Assembly (NCBI RefSeq): GCF_000527035.1
Contig: NZ_AZUK01000001.1
Coordinates: 124,001-188,000 of the forward strand
Source: Tolumonas lignilytica
GTDB lineage: Bacteria > Pseudomonadota > Gammaproteobacteria > Enterobacterales > Aeromonadaceae
Length of the DNA stretch: 64,000 bases
Direction: 5' to 3'
Shown: one piece after another, positions 9,360-17,717 of the stretch
Numbering within the stretch: the stretch's first letter is position 1
How the letters are laid out: each line of letters opens with the position of its first letter
The notes under the pieces: model-generated
What the model was told of the DNA's origin: nothing
The model's database searches: none
The model's input: only the letters and a program-made list of their open reading frames with translations
Position numbers and translations under genes: made by a program

Positions 9360-10748
9360 TTGCGCTTTGAAGAACTGACCATGCACAAACGATTAAAAGA
9401 AGCCATGGCGCACCTTAACTACACCAAAATGACTGAAGTACAGGCACAAACCATTCCTTATGCCTTGCTGGGTCGAGATCTGGCTGTAGCGTCAAAGACC
9501 GGATCAGGTAAAACACTGGCCTATCTGCTTCCGTTGATGCATCGGTTATTAACTTCTCGAGCGCTTTCCACTCGTGGTCCGCGGGCATTGATTCTGGCCC
9601 CTACCCGCGAATTGGCAAAACAGGTTTATGCCCAGCTTCGCTTTCTGGTTGCAGGCACACAAATACATTGCAGTCTGGTATTAGGCGGTGAAAATTTTAA
9701 TGACCAGATTAAAGCCCTGCGGAAAACCCCACAGGTATTAGTTGCCACGCCAGGACGTCTGGTAAACCATCTGCAGGCTCGTAGCTTTCTGTTTGACGGT
9801 GTCGAAATATTAGTGCTGGATGAAGCAGATCGAATGTTGGATCTCGGTTTTGCTGATGCCTTAAAAGCTATCCATTCCGCAGCGTCTCATCGATTACGTC
9901 AGACATGGCTGTTTTCAGCAACATTGCATCATCAGTCGGTTGAAATGCTGTCGGGCTATATTCTGAAAGCACCGCAGACCATTGCTATCGGTGAGATGCA
10001 TGCAATTCATAGCGATATCAACGAAATCTTTCACCTCTGTGATCATTTGGATCACAAGCAATCTTTGCTACAGCATTTGTTGATGCAACCTGATTATCAA
10101 CAAGCCATCGTTTTTCTGGCAACACGTGAAGATACAGATCGACTGGCTAATTATTACAACAGCTTAAATATTCCTGCTTTGGCGCTCTCCGGGGATATGA
10201 AACAAGCTCAGCGTAATCAGGTGATAGATCAATTTTCCCGAGGTCATGCCAAAGTGCTGTTCACAACAGACGTTGCTGCACGCGGGCTCGATTTACTGCA
10301 CGTATCGCTTGTCGTAAATTTTGATATGCCGAAACAACCAGAAGAATATATCCATCGTATTGGACGTACTGGCCGCGCGGGTAATCAAGGCACTGCCGTA
10401 TCCTTAATTAGCCCCAAAGACTGGTCGTCATTCCAGAATCTGCTGGCATTACAACGTCGTGAAGTCACTTTTACTGTTATTGCTGGTCTCGAAGGCAAGT
10501 TTAAGGGCGTATTGGCCCCGAAGAATCGGAAATTTTCAGGTAAAGAAATGCACCCGCTGGCAGAAGCAAAAGCAGCTCAGGGTAAGAAAAATCTGAAAAA
10601 GAACAGTTCTCGACCAACGGCCAAGAAAACATCGGGACGTGATGGCGGGATTTGGATCCGTGACACGGACGGTTATGCGCCATTGCGGAAAAAAGCACCG
10701 ACAGAACAACCCTATTCCGAAACGGATACAGGCAACGAAACTGAATGA
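9360..10748 (+). CDS. DEAD-box ATP-dependent RNA helicase, SrmB-like
   Basis: This cytoplasmic RNA helicase probably acts in ribosome assembly or RNA remodelling. All superfamily-2 motifs are present: Q-motif region FEELTMHKRL at the start, I (ASKTGSGKT) near residue 42, Ia (PTRELA), Ib (TPGR), II (DEAD) near 152, III (SAT), V (TDVAARGLD) near 303 and VI (HRIGRTGRAG) near 334. A basic tail from about 380 to 460 is rich in Lys and Arg, as in RNA-anchoring helicases. SrmB is the closest E. coli paralogue in length (462 against 444) and C-terminal character; RhlE or RhlB are less likely. Translation starts at TTG, supported by AGGAGAG 5 bases upstream; the next in-frame ATG falls after the start of the Q-motif. 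It stands alone between aroG and the signalling operon. Confidence 0.88.
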   Translation: MRFEELTMHKRLKEAMAHLNYTKMTEVQAQTIPYALLGRDLAVASKTGSGKTLAYLLPLMHRLLTSRALSTRGPRALILAPTRELAKQVYAQLRFLVAGTQIHCSLVLGGENFNDQIKALRKTPQVLVATPGRLVNHLQARSFLFDGVEILVLDEADRMLDLGFADALKAIHSAASHRLRQTWLFSATLHHQSVEMLSGYILKAPQTIAIGEMHAIHSDINEIFHLCDHLDHKQSLLQHLLMQPDYQQAIVFLATREDTDRLANYYNSLNIPALALSGDMKQAQRNQVIDQFSRGHAKVLFTTDVAARGLDLLHVSLVVNFDMPKQPEEYIHRIGRTGRAGNQGTAVSLISPKDWSSFQNLLALQRREVTFTVIAGLEGKFKGVLAPKNRKFSGKEMHPLAEAKAAQGKKNLKKNSSRPTAKKTSGRDGGIWIRDTDGYAPLRKKAPTEQPYSETDTGNETE

Positions 10749-10759
10749 AAATGAGCCGG

Positions 10760-12790
10760 CTAAACAGAATCAAGCCGGCTATGCAATGCTTGCCATGATG
10801 CCTCAGCGACATTGGTGGTAGCCTGCAACAATACAGCAATGTGTGGTTTTGACTCCCGACATGCAATTTCAAGTTGGCCACACATATCTTGTAAAGCAAC
10901 AGCGCCCAGAGCACCCGCACTACTTTTCACCGCATGCGCATGTTTTGCTGCACCAGCAAGATCGTCTTTAGCTGTTAATTCAGCTAAGGCATCAAAATGC
11001 TCTTTGCTTTCCTGTAGGAAAATAGCGATCAGATGTTTGAATAAATCCGGGCTTGTATCATTGACCAAGGTTTGAATAACACGCTCATCCAGTATCGGTT
11101 TTGTTGTTCCAATCATGGCAACTGGTGACTCCACAACTTCTGACACGGTTCCTGTATTATCAGTTAATGTCCATTTTTTCAGCAATGAATATAATTGGTC
11201 TCGCTGTAATGGCTTGCTGAGATAATCATTCATCCCTGCTTCCAGACAGGCATCTCGATCATGAGCAAAGGCATGTGCAGTCATAGCAAGAATAGGTAAA
11301 GAGGCATAGCGCCTTCCCATGGCACGGATCTGCCGTGTTGCTTCCAATCCATCCATTCCTGGCATAGAAACATCCATGAGAACGATGTCAAACTCACGCT
11401 GTTGAACCATCGTAATAGCTTCATAACCATTATTTGCAATAGCTAGCTGGCATCCGGTTTTTTCCAGCATGGCTGTAGCAACCATTTGGTTTGTAACGCT
11501 GTCTTCAACTAATAAGATGCTGATTGGCAACGTCACGTGCTCTTCATTCTGGATTTGTTCCGGTACGTTGCCGCTTGTTTTGACAGGTAAGGTAAACCAA
11601 AAGGTACTGCCAATACCGGGGACTGAATGGCAACCTATTTTACCACCCATGAGCATGACCAACCGCGCAGCAATGGCCAGCCCCAACCCCGAACCACCAA
11701 AGCGTCGATCCAGATTTGTATCTACTTGTGAAAATTCCTGAAATAACCGCTGCTGATCCTGTTCTGAAATACCAATCCCAGTATCGCTGATGTGAAATAT
11801 CATCATGGGAACAGATTCTGCCTTTTGCTGAGTAGCCGGCAACATTCTCACCGAAATACTGACGCTGCCCTTCTCTGTGAATTTGATAGCGTTCGCCAGT
11901 AGGTTTTGCAAAATTTGTCTTAATCGAGAAGAGTCTGCAGTCACTAAATCCGGAACGTCATGATGAATACTTAATCCAAAATGGAGCTTCTTCATTATGG
12001 CTTCTTTTTCAAATAAAGATGCCAGTCCATCAAGTAAATCATGCAGTTTGAACGACGTTGCTACCAGCTCCAAACGACCAGCTTCGATTCTTGAAAAATC
12101 CAATACATCGTTCACCAACTGTAATAAAGAACGTCCTCCTTCGCAGACCCCCTGAGTCAGCTTACGTTGTCGCTCATCAAGCTGCGTCTCTAGAAGCAAT
12201 TCTGAAAGATTAATAACAGCATTCAGTGGTGTGCGGATCTCGTGACTCATCGTTGCCAGAAAATGGCTTTTTGCTTTATTGGCGGCCAGCGCTTCATCTC
12301 TAGCCTGGATCATGCTTTGCTGTGCAAGTTTAAGACGCTGGTATTGACGGCAACTGATCAATGCCAGCGCCAGTTTATTCACTAGCGGTAAAATTTCCTG
12401 CAGCAAGCCATCGCGAAATGGCGCACTGCGGCCAAGAAGTAATGCCCCAAAGTCCTGTATCGGCCAAGCATAGTAATAAAGACCTGCAGACTCAAAATAA
12501 CAGAGAGGAACTGGCAACGCTTCATGGTGTGTCAGACATTCCAGTGAATGGTTAATAGCTTGATGTAAATACTGATTGCGGACTGCGGCTCTCGGCAAAA
12601 TGTAGGATGGCGTATAGAAATCGTCTTGTTCGTCACGAAGTAAAACAACAGCCGTAGCGCATCCCAACCCTCTTAAAAATACAGGGATGCATTCAGAGAG
12701 CATTTTTTCCAATTCAATGCCCTCGCCAATCGACATAGCGATTTCATGTAATACTTCCTGCTCAATTAATCCTTGGCGTATCACTGGCAA
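10760..12790 (-). CDS. Hybrid histidine kinase with receiver and HPt domains (VpsS-like)
   Basis: This cytoplasmic phosphorelay kinase has no clear transmembrane segment. Domain order over 676 residues: a GAF-like N-terminal sensor (about 10-150), a coiled HisKA with His183 in MSHEIRTPLN, HATPase (N box ANAIKFTEKG near 300, G boxes DTGIGIS and GGSGLGLAI), a receiver (about 423-541) with Asp473 in LMDVSMPGMDG and Lys in LSKPL, and a C-terminal HPt with His619 in HAVKSSAGALGA. All four phospho-transfer sites are intact, so signal can travel His-Asp-His to a separate receiver. The obvious acceptor is the LuxO-like protein two genes upstream. The start is a TTG at 12790 (AGGA 4 bases before) or a GTG at 12784; both lie inside the end of the FIST gene (29-base overlap). 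V. cholerae VpsS is similar, but as I recall it relies on separate LuxU. Confidence 0.9.
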   Translation of the reverse strand: MPVIRQGLIEQEVLHEIAMSIGEGIELEKMLSECIPVFLRGLGCATAVVLLRDEQDDFYTPSYILPRAAVRNQYLHQAINHSLECLTHHEALPVPLCYFESAGLYYYAWPIQDFGALLLGRSAPFRDGLLQEILPLVNKLALALISCRQYQRLKLAQQSMIQARDEALAANKAKSHFLATMSHEIRTPLNAVINLSELLLETQLDERQRKLTQGVCEGGRSLLQLVNDVLDFSRIEAGRLELVATSFKLHDLLDGLASLFEKEAIMKKLHFGLSIHHDVPDLVTADSSRLRQILQNLLANAIKFTEKGSVSISVRMLPATQQKAESVPMMIFHISDTGIGISEQDQQRLFQEFSQVDTNLDRRFGGSGLGLAIAARLVMLMGGKIGCHSVPGIGSTFWFTLPVKTSGNVPEQIQNEEHVTLPISILLVEDSVTNQMVATAMLEKTGCQLAIANNGYEAITMVQQREFDIVLMDVSMPGMDGLEATRQIRAMGRRYASLPILAMTAHAFAHDRDACLEAGMNDYLSKPLQRDQLYSLLKKWTLTDNTGTVSEVVESPVAMIGTTKPILDERVIQTLVNDTSPDLFKHLIAIFLQESKEHFDALAELTAKDDLAGAAKHAHAVKSSAGALGAVALQDMCGQLEIACRESKPHIAVLLQATTNVAEASWQALHSRLDSV

Positions 12791-13892
12791 GTAATCCTAC
12801 AACCGATGTTTTATTATAAAGTTCAAGGTAGTCATAGCCGCTATTCGCTATTTCACCCAAAGTCAGTGCCCCGATTAATGGAATATCAGGCATAGCCACA
12901 TGCGTTATTTCTCTGGCGAATAATTCCCCCAGAAATAACACTCTTGAAATACAATCCATGAACAACATAACTCGGGGTTTACGACCTTTCAGATTTTCCG
13001 CCGCTTTTTGTCGTGCACGACCAGCAGCGGCTGAGACATAATCAGGTTTTCCATGCATTACATGAACATACGAGCCACGTCTTACATCACCCACACAAAC
13101 AATCCGTTCCCCATTGAGTGCGATGGGATCTCTGATCACTAGTTCATCCGCCAGTTTAGCAATGCCGAATGGATATGCTCTGGCGATTTCAGTAAAAGGT
13201 ATTTCCGAAAAACAGATACCAGAATGGTCTTCAACAATACTCCGGTATACCTCTATCGCTGGTCGCCAATCAATAGAAATAATTTCATTCCCTTCTACCT
13301 CAGTGACCTTGAATGCCCGGGAAATCGATTGCCATCCATGTGCAACGCCAATACCACTCAAAATATCAGCCATCACTAAAACGGCAGCATCGGCTAATAT
13401 ACCCAGCGGAGTGATGACGCACGGCTGATCCAGTTTTTGCAACGAACCACATCCCCCGCCGATATAGTTTATTTCCAGACCATACTGATTAAATAAACCA
13501 TCAATGAGCCGTTGAACCCCTGAACTCATACCATGTACGAAGGTGAACAACGTGCCTCTTTCTGTATTTTGCCAAGGGAGTTGCTGTTGCAATTCAATTT
13601 CGAGCTGAGTGTTCTTACTTATATTCGGAATAACGGCCATATTGAATGGGCAAGAAAGACCAATCAGTACAATCCCAGATGTCAGCAACAATTTATCGTG
13701 GATGACATAAGGGAAGATCCCGCCAATCACAGGCTTTGCATTAGCAACCAGCAACTGATTAATATCATCATGCGCTATTTCGGTTTGAGAGGCACATAAC
13801 ATGATGATAAATCGGATATTTGGATCTGCATTCAGGATTGCCAATTCATCCTGAAGTTGAAGCACACCCGCTGATACCAGTACACATTTCAT
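12762..13892 (-). CDS. FIST domain sensor protein (VpsV-like)
   Basis: FIST_N and FIST_C domains bind small ligands, possibly amino acids, and usually accompany signal-transduction proteins. The 376 residues begin MKCVLVSAGVLQLQDELAIL. The FIST_N core runs to about residue 200 (FTFVHGMSSGVQRLIDGLF, NYIGGGCGSLQ), followed by FIST_C (ISIDWRPAIEVYRSI, FSEIPFTEIARAYPFGIA) and a typical C-terminal block (MLFMDCISRVLFLGELF, GALTLGEIANSGYDYLELYN). The frame is open 60 codons further upstream, but that stretch overlaps the preceding regulator gene and looks unlike FIST proteins; the ATG at 13892 lies 25 bases after that gene's stop. There is no signal peptide, so it should sense cytoplasmic ligands. 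Its stop overlaps the start of the hybrid kinase, implying a shared signalling function. Confidence 0.88.
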   Translation of the reverse strand: MKCVLVSAGVLQLQDELAILNADPNIRFIIMLCASQTEIAHDDINQLLVANAKPVIGGIFPYVIHDKLLLTSGIVLIGLSCPFNMAVIPNISKNTQLEIELQQQLPWQNTERGTLFTFVHGMSSGVQRLIDGLFNQYGLEINYIGGGCGSLQKLDQPCVITPLGILADAAVLVMADILSGIGVAHGWQSISRAFKVTEVEGNEIISIDWRPAIEVYRSIVEDHSGICFSEIPFTEIARAYPFGIAKLADELVIRDPIALNGERIVCVGDVRRGSYVHVMHGKPDYVSAAAGRARQKAAENLKGRKPRVMLFMDCISRVLFLGELFAREITHVAMPDIPLIGALTLGEIANSGYDYLELYNKTSVVGLLASDTPRIN

Positions 13893-13917
13893 ACCGCGTT
13901 CCCAATATTGCAGACCA

Positions 13918-15300
13918 TCAGGCCGACTGCCAAGCCAATCGCTTGCGATAAATAGTAGAAGGGCTAAGTTCCAGTAAAGCTGCCGCTTGTGGAATATTTC
14001 CGTCACAAGCAGCAATGGCATTCTCAATGGTCTCTTTTTCAACCACCCACATAGGCCGGATTTCTGCAGCACTATTTATTGCAGCTGCGGGTGTTAAAAC
14101 GGTCTGAATGATAGGGATCGCCATTGATACGGTGTTTAACGGCGGAGGAAACATGGCAGGTAACACTTTTTCACCATCATGCAAAACCACGATATTACGT
14201 ACTACATTTTGCAGTTGTCTGACATTTCCCGGCCATTCATAGTTCAGCAACATCTGTGCAGATTCAGGGCTGAAATCAATGAATCTCTTATTTTCTTCAC
14301 TCGCAAATTGACGGAGGAATCGACGGGCAATAGCTAATACATCCTCTCCTCGCTCCCGCAATGGCGGTAATGCCACCGGAATAACGTGCAGACGATAATA
14401 TAAATCTTCACGAAAACGCCCCGCCTGCACCTCCGCAATCGGATCCCGGTTGGTTGCACAAACGAACCGAACATCCACCGTTTCTAATTTGCTGCCACCT
14501 ACGCGTTGAAAAGTCCCAGTTTGAATAAATCTCAACAGTTTGGCTTGTAAATCCAATTCCATTTCACAGATTTCATCAAGGAACAACGTACCGCCATCAG
14601 CGCGGGCTGCCGCCCCTTCCCGATCAGACTGGGCCCCTGTAAATGCGCCTTTAACATGTCCAAAAATTTCACTTTCGATCAAATCTCGAGGGATAGCAGC
14701 ACAATTCAATACCACTAATGGTTTTTCTTTGCGAGGGCTGATCTTGTGCAATGTTTCGGCGCACACTTCCTTCCCTGTACCACTTTCGCCGGTAATAAAA
14801 ACAGTGGCCTTACTGGGGGCTGCACTTTCAAGTATCCGGTACACAGCCTGCATTTGTAATGAGCTGCCGATGAATCCACCGAATCCAGATAAATCATAAT
14901 TTGCACGATAGGTATCAACCAATGTACTTAATTGTTGATGCTTCGCGGCATTGCGCACCGTCGTGCATAACCGTTTTCCATCAAAAGGTTTGGTCAGAAA
15001 ATCAAATGCACTGTGCCGCATGGCTTCGACAGCGATATCAACAGAGCCATGTGCCGTAATAACGACCACGCTGGTTGGCAGCCCCTGTTCGCTGACAAAA
15101 CGCAGTAGCTCCATTCCATCCATGTCGGGTAATTCGAGATCCAGCAACAACACTTGTGGTGGTTGTGCTTTCAATGCCTCTAAGCCATCCTGACCCAGAC
15201 GAAATGCTTTGATCTCATAGGATTCTGCACGTAAATAATCCTGATAGAGCATGGACAGCATTTCACTGTCTTCTACCAAATAAACCAGTGGACTCATCAT
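13918..15300 (-). CDS. Sigma54-dependent response regulator, LuxO-like
   Basis: This is an NtrC-class activator. A receiver at residues 4-120 has Asp54 in LLLDLELPDMDG and Lys in LTKPF. An AAA+ domain follows, with Walker A GESGTGKE (171-178), the sigma54-contact loop GAFTGA (218-223) and Walker B GGTLFLDEI. A Fis-type helix-turn-helix lies at about 418-458 (ACDGNIPQAAALLELSPST). Similarity to Vibrio LuxO is strong in the AAA+ region (TLHKISPR, LLRFIQTGTFQRVGGSK, FVCATNRDP) and in the C-terminus. LuxO controls quorum-sensing Qrr sRNAs, but I saw no qrr-like gene or -24/-12 promoter next to this one. It is the first gene of the operon with the FIST protein and the hybrid kinase. Start codons at 15300 and 15297 are both possible. 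Confidence 0.9.
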   Translation of the reverse strand: MMSPLVYLVEDSEMLSMLYQDYLRAESYEIKAFRLGQDGLEALKAQPPQVLLLDLELPDMDGMELLRFVSEQGLPTSVVVITAHGSVDIAVEAMRHSAFDFLTKPFDGKRLCTTVRNAAKHQQLSTLVDTYRANYDLSGFGGFIGSSLQMQAVYRILESAAPSKATVFITGESGTGKEVCAETLHKISPRKEKPLVVLNCAAIPRDLIESEIFGHVKGAFTGAQSDREGAAARADGGTLFLDEICEMELDLQAKLLRFIQTGTFQRVGGSKLETVDVRFVCATNRDPIAEVQAGRFREDLYYRLHVIPVALPPLRERGEDVLAIARRFLRQFASEENKRFIDFSPESAQMLLNYEWPGNVRQLQNVVRNIVVLHDGEKVLPAMFPPPLNTVSMAIPIIQTVLTPAAAINSAAEIRPMWVVEKETIENAIAACDGNIPQAAALLELSPSTIYRKRLAWQSA

Positions 15301-15472
15301 TGTGATTCTCTTTGTTTTAATGTGCTCTTATTAACATTAACAGCTTAGCACTCATTCACAACATCTAGTTGTTGTCACTCAGATTTCTGAATCGATAACA
15401 ACAACCTATATAAATTTAGAATTATTCGTTCCCAACTTCCTAATATGATACGCTTTGCGTACCACCCCTGCT

Positions 15473-16879
15473 ATGCAACATCGTGTTTTCTACCTCATGC
15501 CGTCAACATTTCGCCTAAAGACGTTTCCTCTTCAATCGACAGCACAACAAATGTTCGCTGCGATTTCACATTTCCCCTGGGCTGTACTGCTTGAATCGGC
15601 AAGCCCAGATCATGTTGACAGCAGATTTGACATATTCTCAGCCGCACCCATTGCAACACTGGAAACCGTTGGGCCAATAACAACCATTACCGAGAAACAG
15701 CACACACACCAATCTTCGGCTGCACCACTCGCACTGCTTAAAGATGTTTTGCAACGCCAACTGGGCTCATTACCCACTTATCAGGGGGAATTGCCGTTCA
15801 TTGGCGGTGCATTGGGGTTGTTAGGATATGATCTTGGCCGGCAAATAGAAAAACTCCCAGCGCACGCAATCAGGGATATCGACTTACCAGATCTCGCTGT
15901 AGGTATCTACGATTGGGCCTGGGTTCTTGATCACCAGACACAGGAAGCCCATCTTGTCGTCTGTGGTTCAGACAGTGAATTAGAGAACCGCTGGCAATGG
16001 TGGTTGCAACAAGCTCCTCAAGAAGCAAAATCTTTCAGCCTGACGTCCCATTGGCAAGCCAATGTATCGAAAGAGGAATACACCCTTCGCTTTGAGGCGA
16101 TCCAGCGCTACTTACGTGCCGGAGATTGTTATCAAATCAATCTTACACAACGTTTTAATGCCAGCTATACAGGCGATGAATGGCAAGCATACTGTCAGCT
16201 ATCGCAAGTAAATCAGGCACCTTTTTCTGCATTTATGCGACTACCCAACGCGGCGATACTCAGCTTGTCTCCTGAACGATTTCTGGCCTTAAATGATCAA
16301 CAGGTTGAAACAAAGCCGATCAAAGGTACCCGCCCCCGTTATGCTGATCCGCAAGCCGATCAAGCCAGTATGGCTGAATTAAAAAACGCGTCGAAAGATC
16401 GGGCAGAAAATCTGATGATCGTTGATCTGTTACGCAATGATATTGGCCGGGTCTGTAAACTGGGGTCGGTACGGGTTCCTAAATTATTCGACATCGAATC
16501 ATTTAATGCGGTACACCATATGGTTTCAACGGTGACAGGAACGCTGGATACTGAATATACCGCGGCAGAATTATTGCATGCCTGTTTTCCCGGTGGGTCC
16601 ATTACCGGAGCACCTAAAATCAGAGCCATGCAAATTATCGAGGAACTCGAACCCCATCGACGCTCTGCTTATTGTGGCAGTATGTTTTATATCAGCCGTC
16701 ATGGCCGCATGGATTCCAGCATTACAATCCGAACATTGATTGCTTGGCACGACAACTTATATGTCTGGGCCGGCGGCGGTATTGTTGCCGACTCAGAAGT
16801 GAATGCGGAATATCAGGAAACGTTTGATAAATTGGCAAAAATTTTACCCGTATTGGAAAAAGCGCATGAACCGGGCTGA
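15473..16879 (+). CDS. pabB: Aminodeoxychorismate synthase component I PabB
   Basis: It converts chorismate to 4-amino-4-deoxychorismate for folate synthesis, using ammonia from PabA. The chorismate-binding fold fills the C-terminal two thirds: GDCYQINLTQRF, FSAFMRLPNAAILSLSPERF, the KPIKGTRPR block, DRAENLMIVDLLRND and GGSITGAPKIRAMQIIEELE. The PIKGT lysine separates PabB from anthranilate synthase TrpE, which has PIAGT. The N-terminal block HFPWAVLLESA matches E. coli PabB. The start is uncertain: a TTG at 15455, and ATGs at 15473 and 15497, all lack a clear ribosome binding site; I give the first ATG. The 3' end overlaps nudL, the same neighbour as in E. coli. Confidence 0.94.
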   Translation: MQHRVFYLMPSTFRLKTFPLQSTAQQMFAAISHFPWAVLLESASPDHVDSRFDIFSAAPIATLETVGPITTITEKQHTHQSSAAPLALLKDVLQRQLGSLPTYQGELPFIGGALGLLGYDLGRQIEKLPAHAIRDIDLPDLAVGIYDWAWVLDHQTQEAHLVVCGSDSELENRWQWWLQQAPQEAKSFSLTSHWQANVSKEEYTLRFEAIQRYLRAGDCYQINLTQRFNASYTGDEWQAYCQLSQVNQAPFSAFMRLPNAAILSLSPERFLALNDQQVETKPIKGTRPRYADPQADQASMAELKNASKDRAENLMIVDLLRNDIGRVCKLGSVRVPKLFDIESFNAVHHMVSTVTGTLDTEYTAAELLHACFPGGSITGAPKIRAMQIIEELEPHRRSAYCGSMFYISRHGRMDSSITIRTLIAWHDNLYVWAGGGIVADSEVNAEYQETFDKLAKILPVLEKAHEPG

Positions 16880-17432
16880 ACATTTTCTGAACCGTTTTAT
16901 TTTGCAAACAACATCACCGATACCAAAAGAAATTTCCGTCCCCGTCCGTGACGCAGCAGTCATCATTCCATTAATACTACGTGCTGAAGGTTGGGTGGTA
17001 CTGTTTACTCAGCGTAGCTGGCAGTTACGTCACCATCCGGGGCAGATTTGTTTCCCTGGCGGCAGAAAAGACGCAGAAGATATTTCACTGCAAATGACCG
17101 GGTTGAGAGAACTGGAAGAGGAACTGGGAATTTCTCCTCAATACGTCAATATCATTGGAGAAGTCTCTGGTGGTCAAACATTAAGCGGGTATCAGATCCA
17201 TCCCTATTTAGCCATATTACACCCTACTTTTCATCTGCATCCTGCTAAGGCCGAAGTAGAAGCGGTATTCGAACTCCCTCTTGAGACGCTACTTAATAAA
17301 AACAATTACCACTTGCTACAGATCAATCGAAACGGCAAAACACATAAAATAGTGGCGATTACTGTGAACGGTTGGTTTATCTGGGGAGCTACGGCAAGAA
17401 TGCTGCACCAATTAGCAAAGCATTATGGCTGA
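16866..17432 (+). CDS. nudL: Nudix hydrolase, NudL/YeaB-type (probable CoA pyrophosphatase)
   Basis: This is a small Nudix hydrolase of the CoA-pyrophosphatase-like subgroup. It has 188 residues with a hydrophobic beta-strand AVIIPLILRAEGWVVLFTQR near residue 35, the subgroup block HHPGQICFPGGRKD near 60 and the metal-binding RELEEELGI core of the Nudix box near 88. The spacing between GG and REXXEE is longer than in the classical box, as is usual for YeaB proteins. The start at 16866 overlaps the pabB stop by 14 bases and has a GGAAAA site upstream; an earlier in-frame ATG lies deep inside pabB and is unlikely. The pabB-nudL pair is conserved in enterobacteria. CoA hydrolysis is inferred from the family, and the exact substrate is unproven. 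Confidence 0.86.
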   Translation: MNRAEHFLNRFILQTTSPIPKEISVPVRDAAVIIPLILRAEGWVVLFTQRSWQLRHHPGQICFPGGRKDAEDISLQMTGLRELEEELGISPQYVNIIGEVSGGQTLSGYQIHPYLAILHPTFHLHPAKAEVEAVFELPLETLLNKNNYHLLQINRNGKTHKIVAITVNGWFIWGATARMLHQLAKHYG

Positions 17433-17441
17433 CAAAAAATT

Positions 17442-17515
17442 TGGAGGCGCGTCCCGGAGTCGAACCGGGCTAGACGGATTTGCAATCCGCTACATAACCG
17501 CTTTGTTAACGCGCC
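17442..17515 (-). tRNA. cysT: tRNA-Cys (anticodon GCA)
   Basis: The reverse strand folds as a 74-base cloverleaf with encoded CCA. The acceptor is GGCGCGT paired with ACGCGCC, the D-stem region reads GCGGTTATGTAGC, and the anticodon GCA is at 17481-17483 in the loop between GGATT and AATCC. The T-arm has GGTTCGACTCC. It is almost identical to E. coli cysT and is transcribed after tRNA-Gly, the glyW-cysT order of E. coli; no tRNA-Leu follows it here. Confidence 0.97.
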
Positions 17516-17518
17516 GTT

Positions 17519-17594
<76 letters not shown>

Positions 17595-17626
17595 TTAAAG
17601 ACGATGTTGCCTGAACAACGGCGCGC

Positions 17627-17654
17627 ATTATACGCAGCAGCGGAGTGAAGGCAA
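17627..17654 (-). promoter_or_regulatory. Promoter of the tRNA-Gly/tRNA-Cys operon
   Basis: On the minus strand TTGCCT (17649-17654) and a perfect TATAAT (17627-17632) are 16 bases apart. They are followed by a GC-rich discriminator (GCGCGCC), the mark of stringently controlled stable-RNA promoters. The tRNA-Gly starts about 26 bases after the expected start site. Confidence 0.75.
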
Positions 17655-17717
17655 AATACTTTTTTAAAACAACAGGCTGACTGCCTAGTATTTCCGCACT
17701 TCACTCACACTAAACGA

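Noticed and set aside
15301-15472. Possible qrr sRNA gene beside the LuxO-like gene, as in vibrios
   Set aside because: No -24/-12 sigma54 promoter (TGGCAC-N5-TTGC) and no Qrr-like core sequence is visible in the gap.
16740-16760. TGGCAC inside pabB as a -24 element
   Set aside because: No TTGC element stands 5 bases further on, and it is within a coding region.
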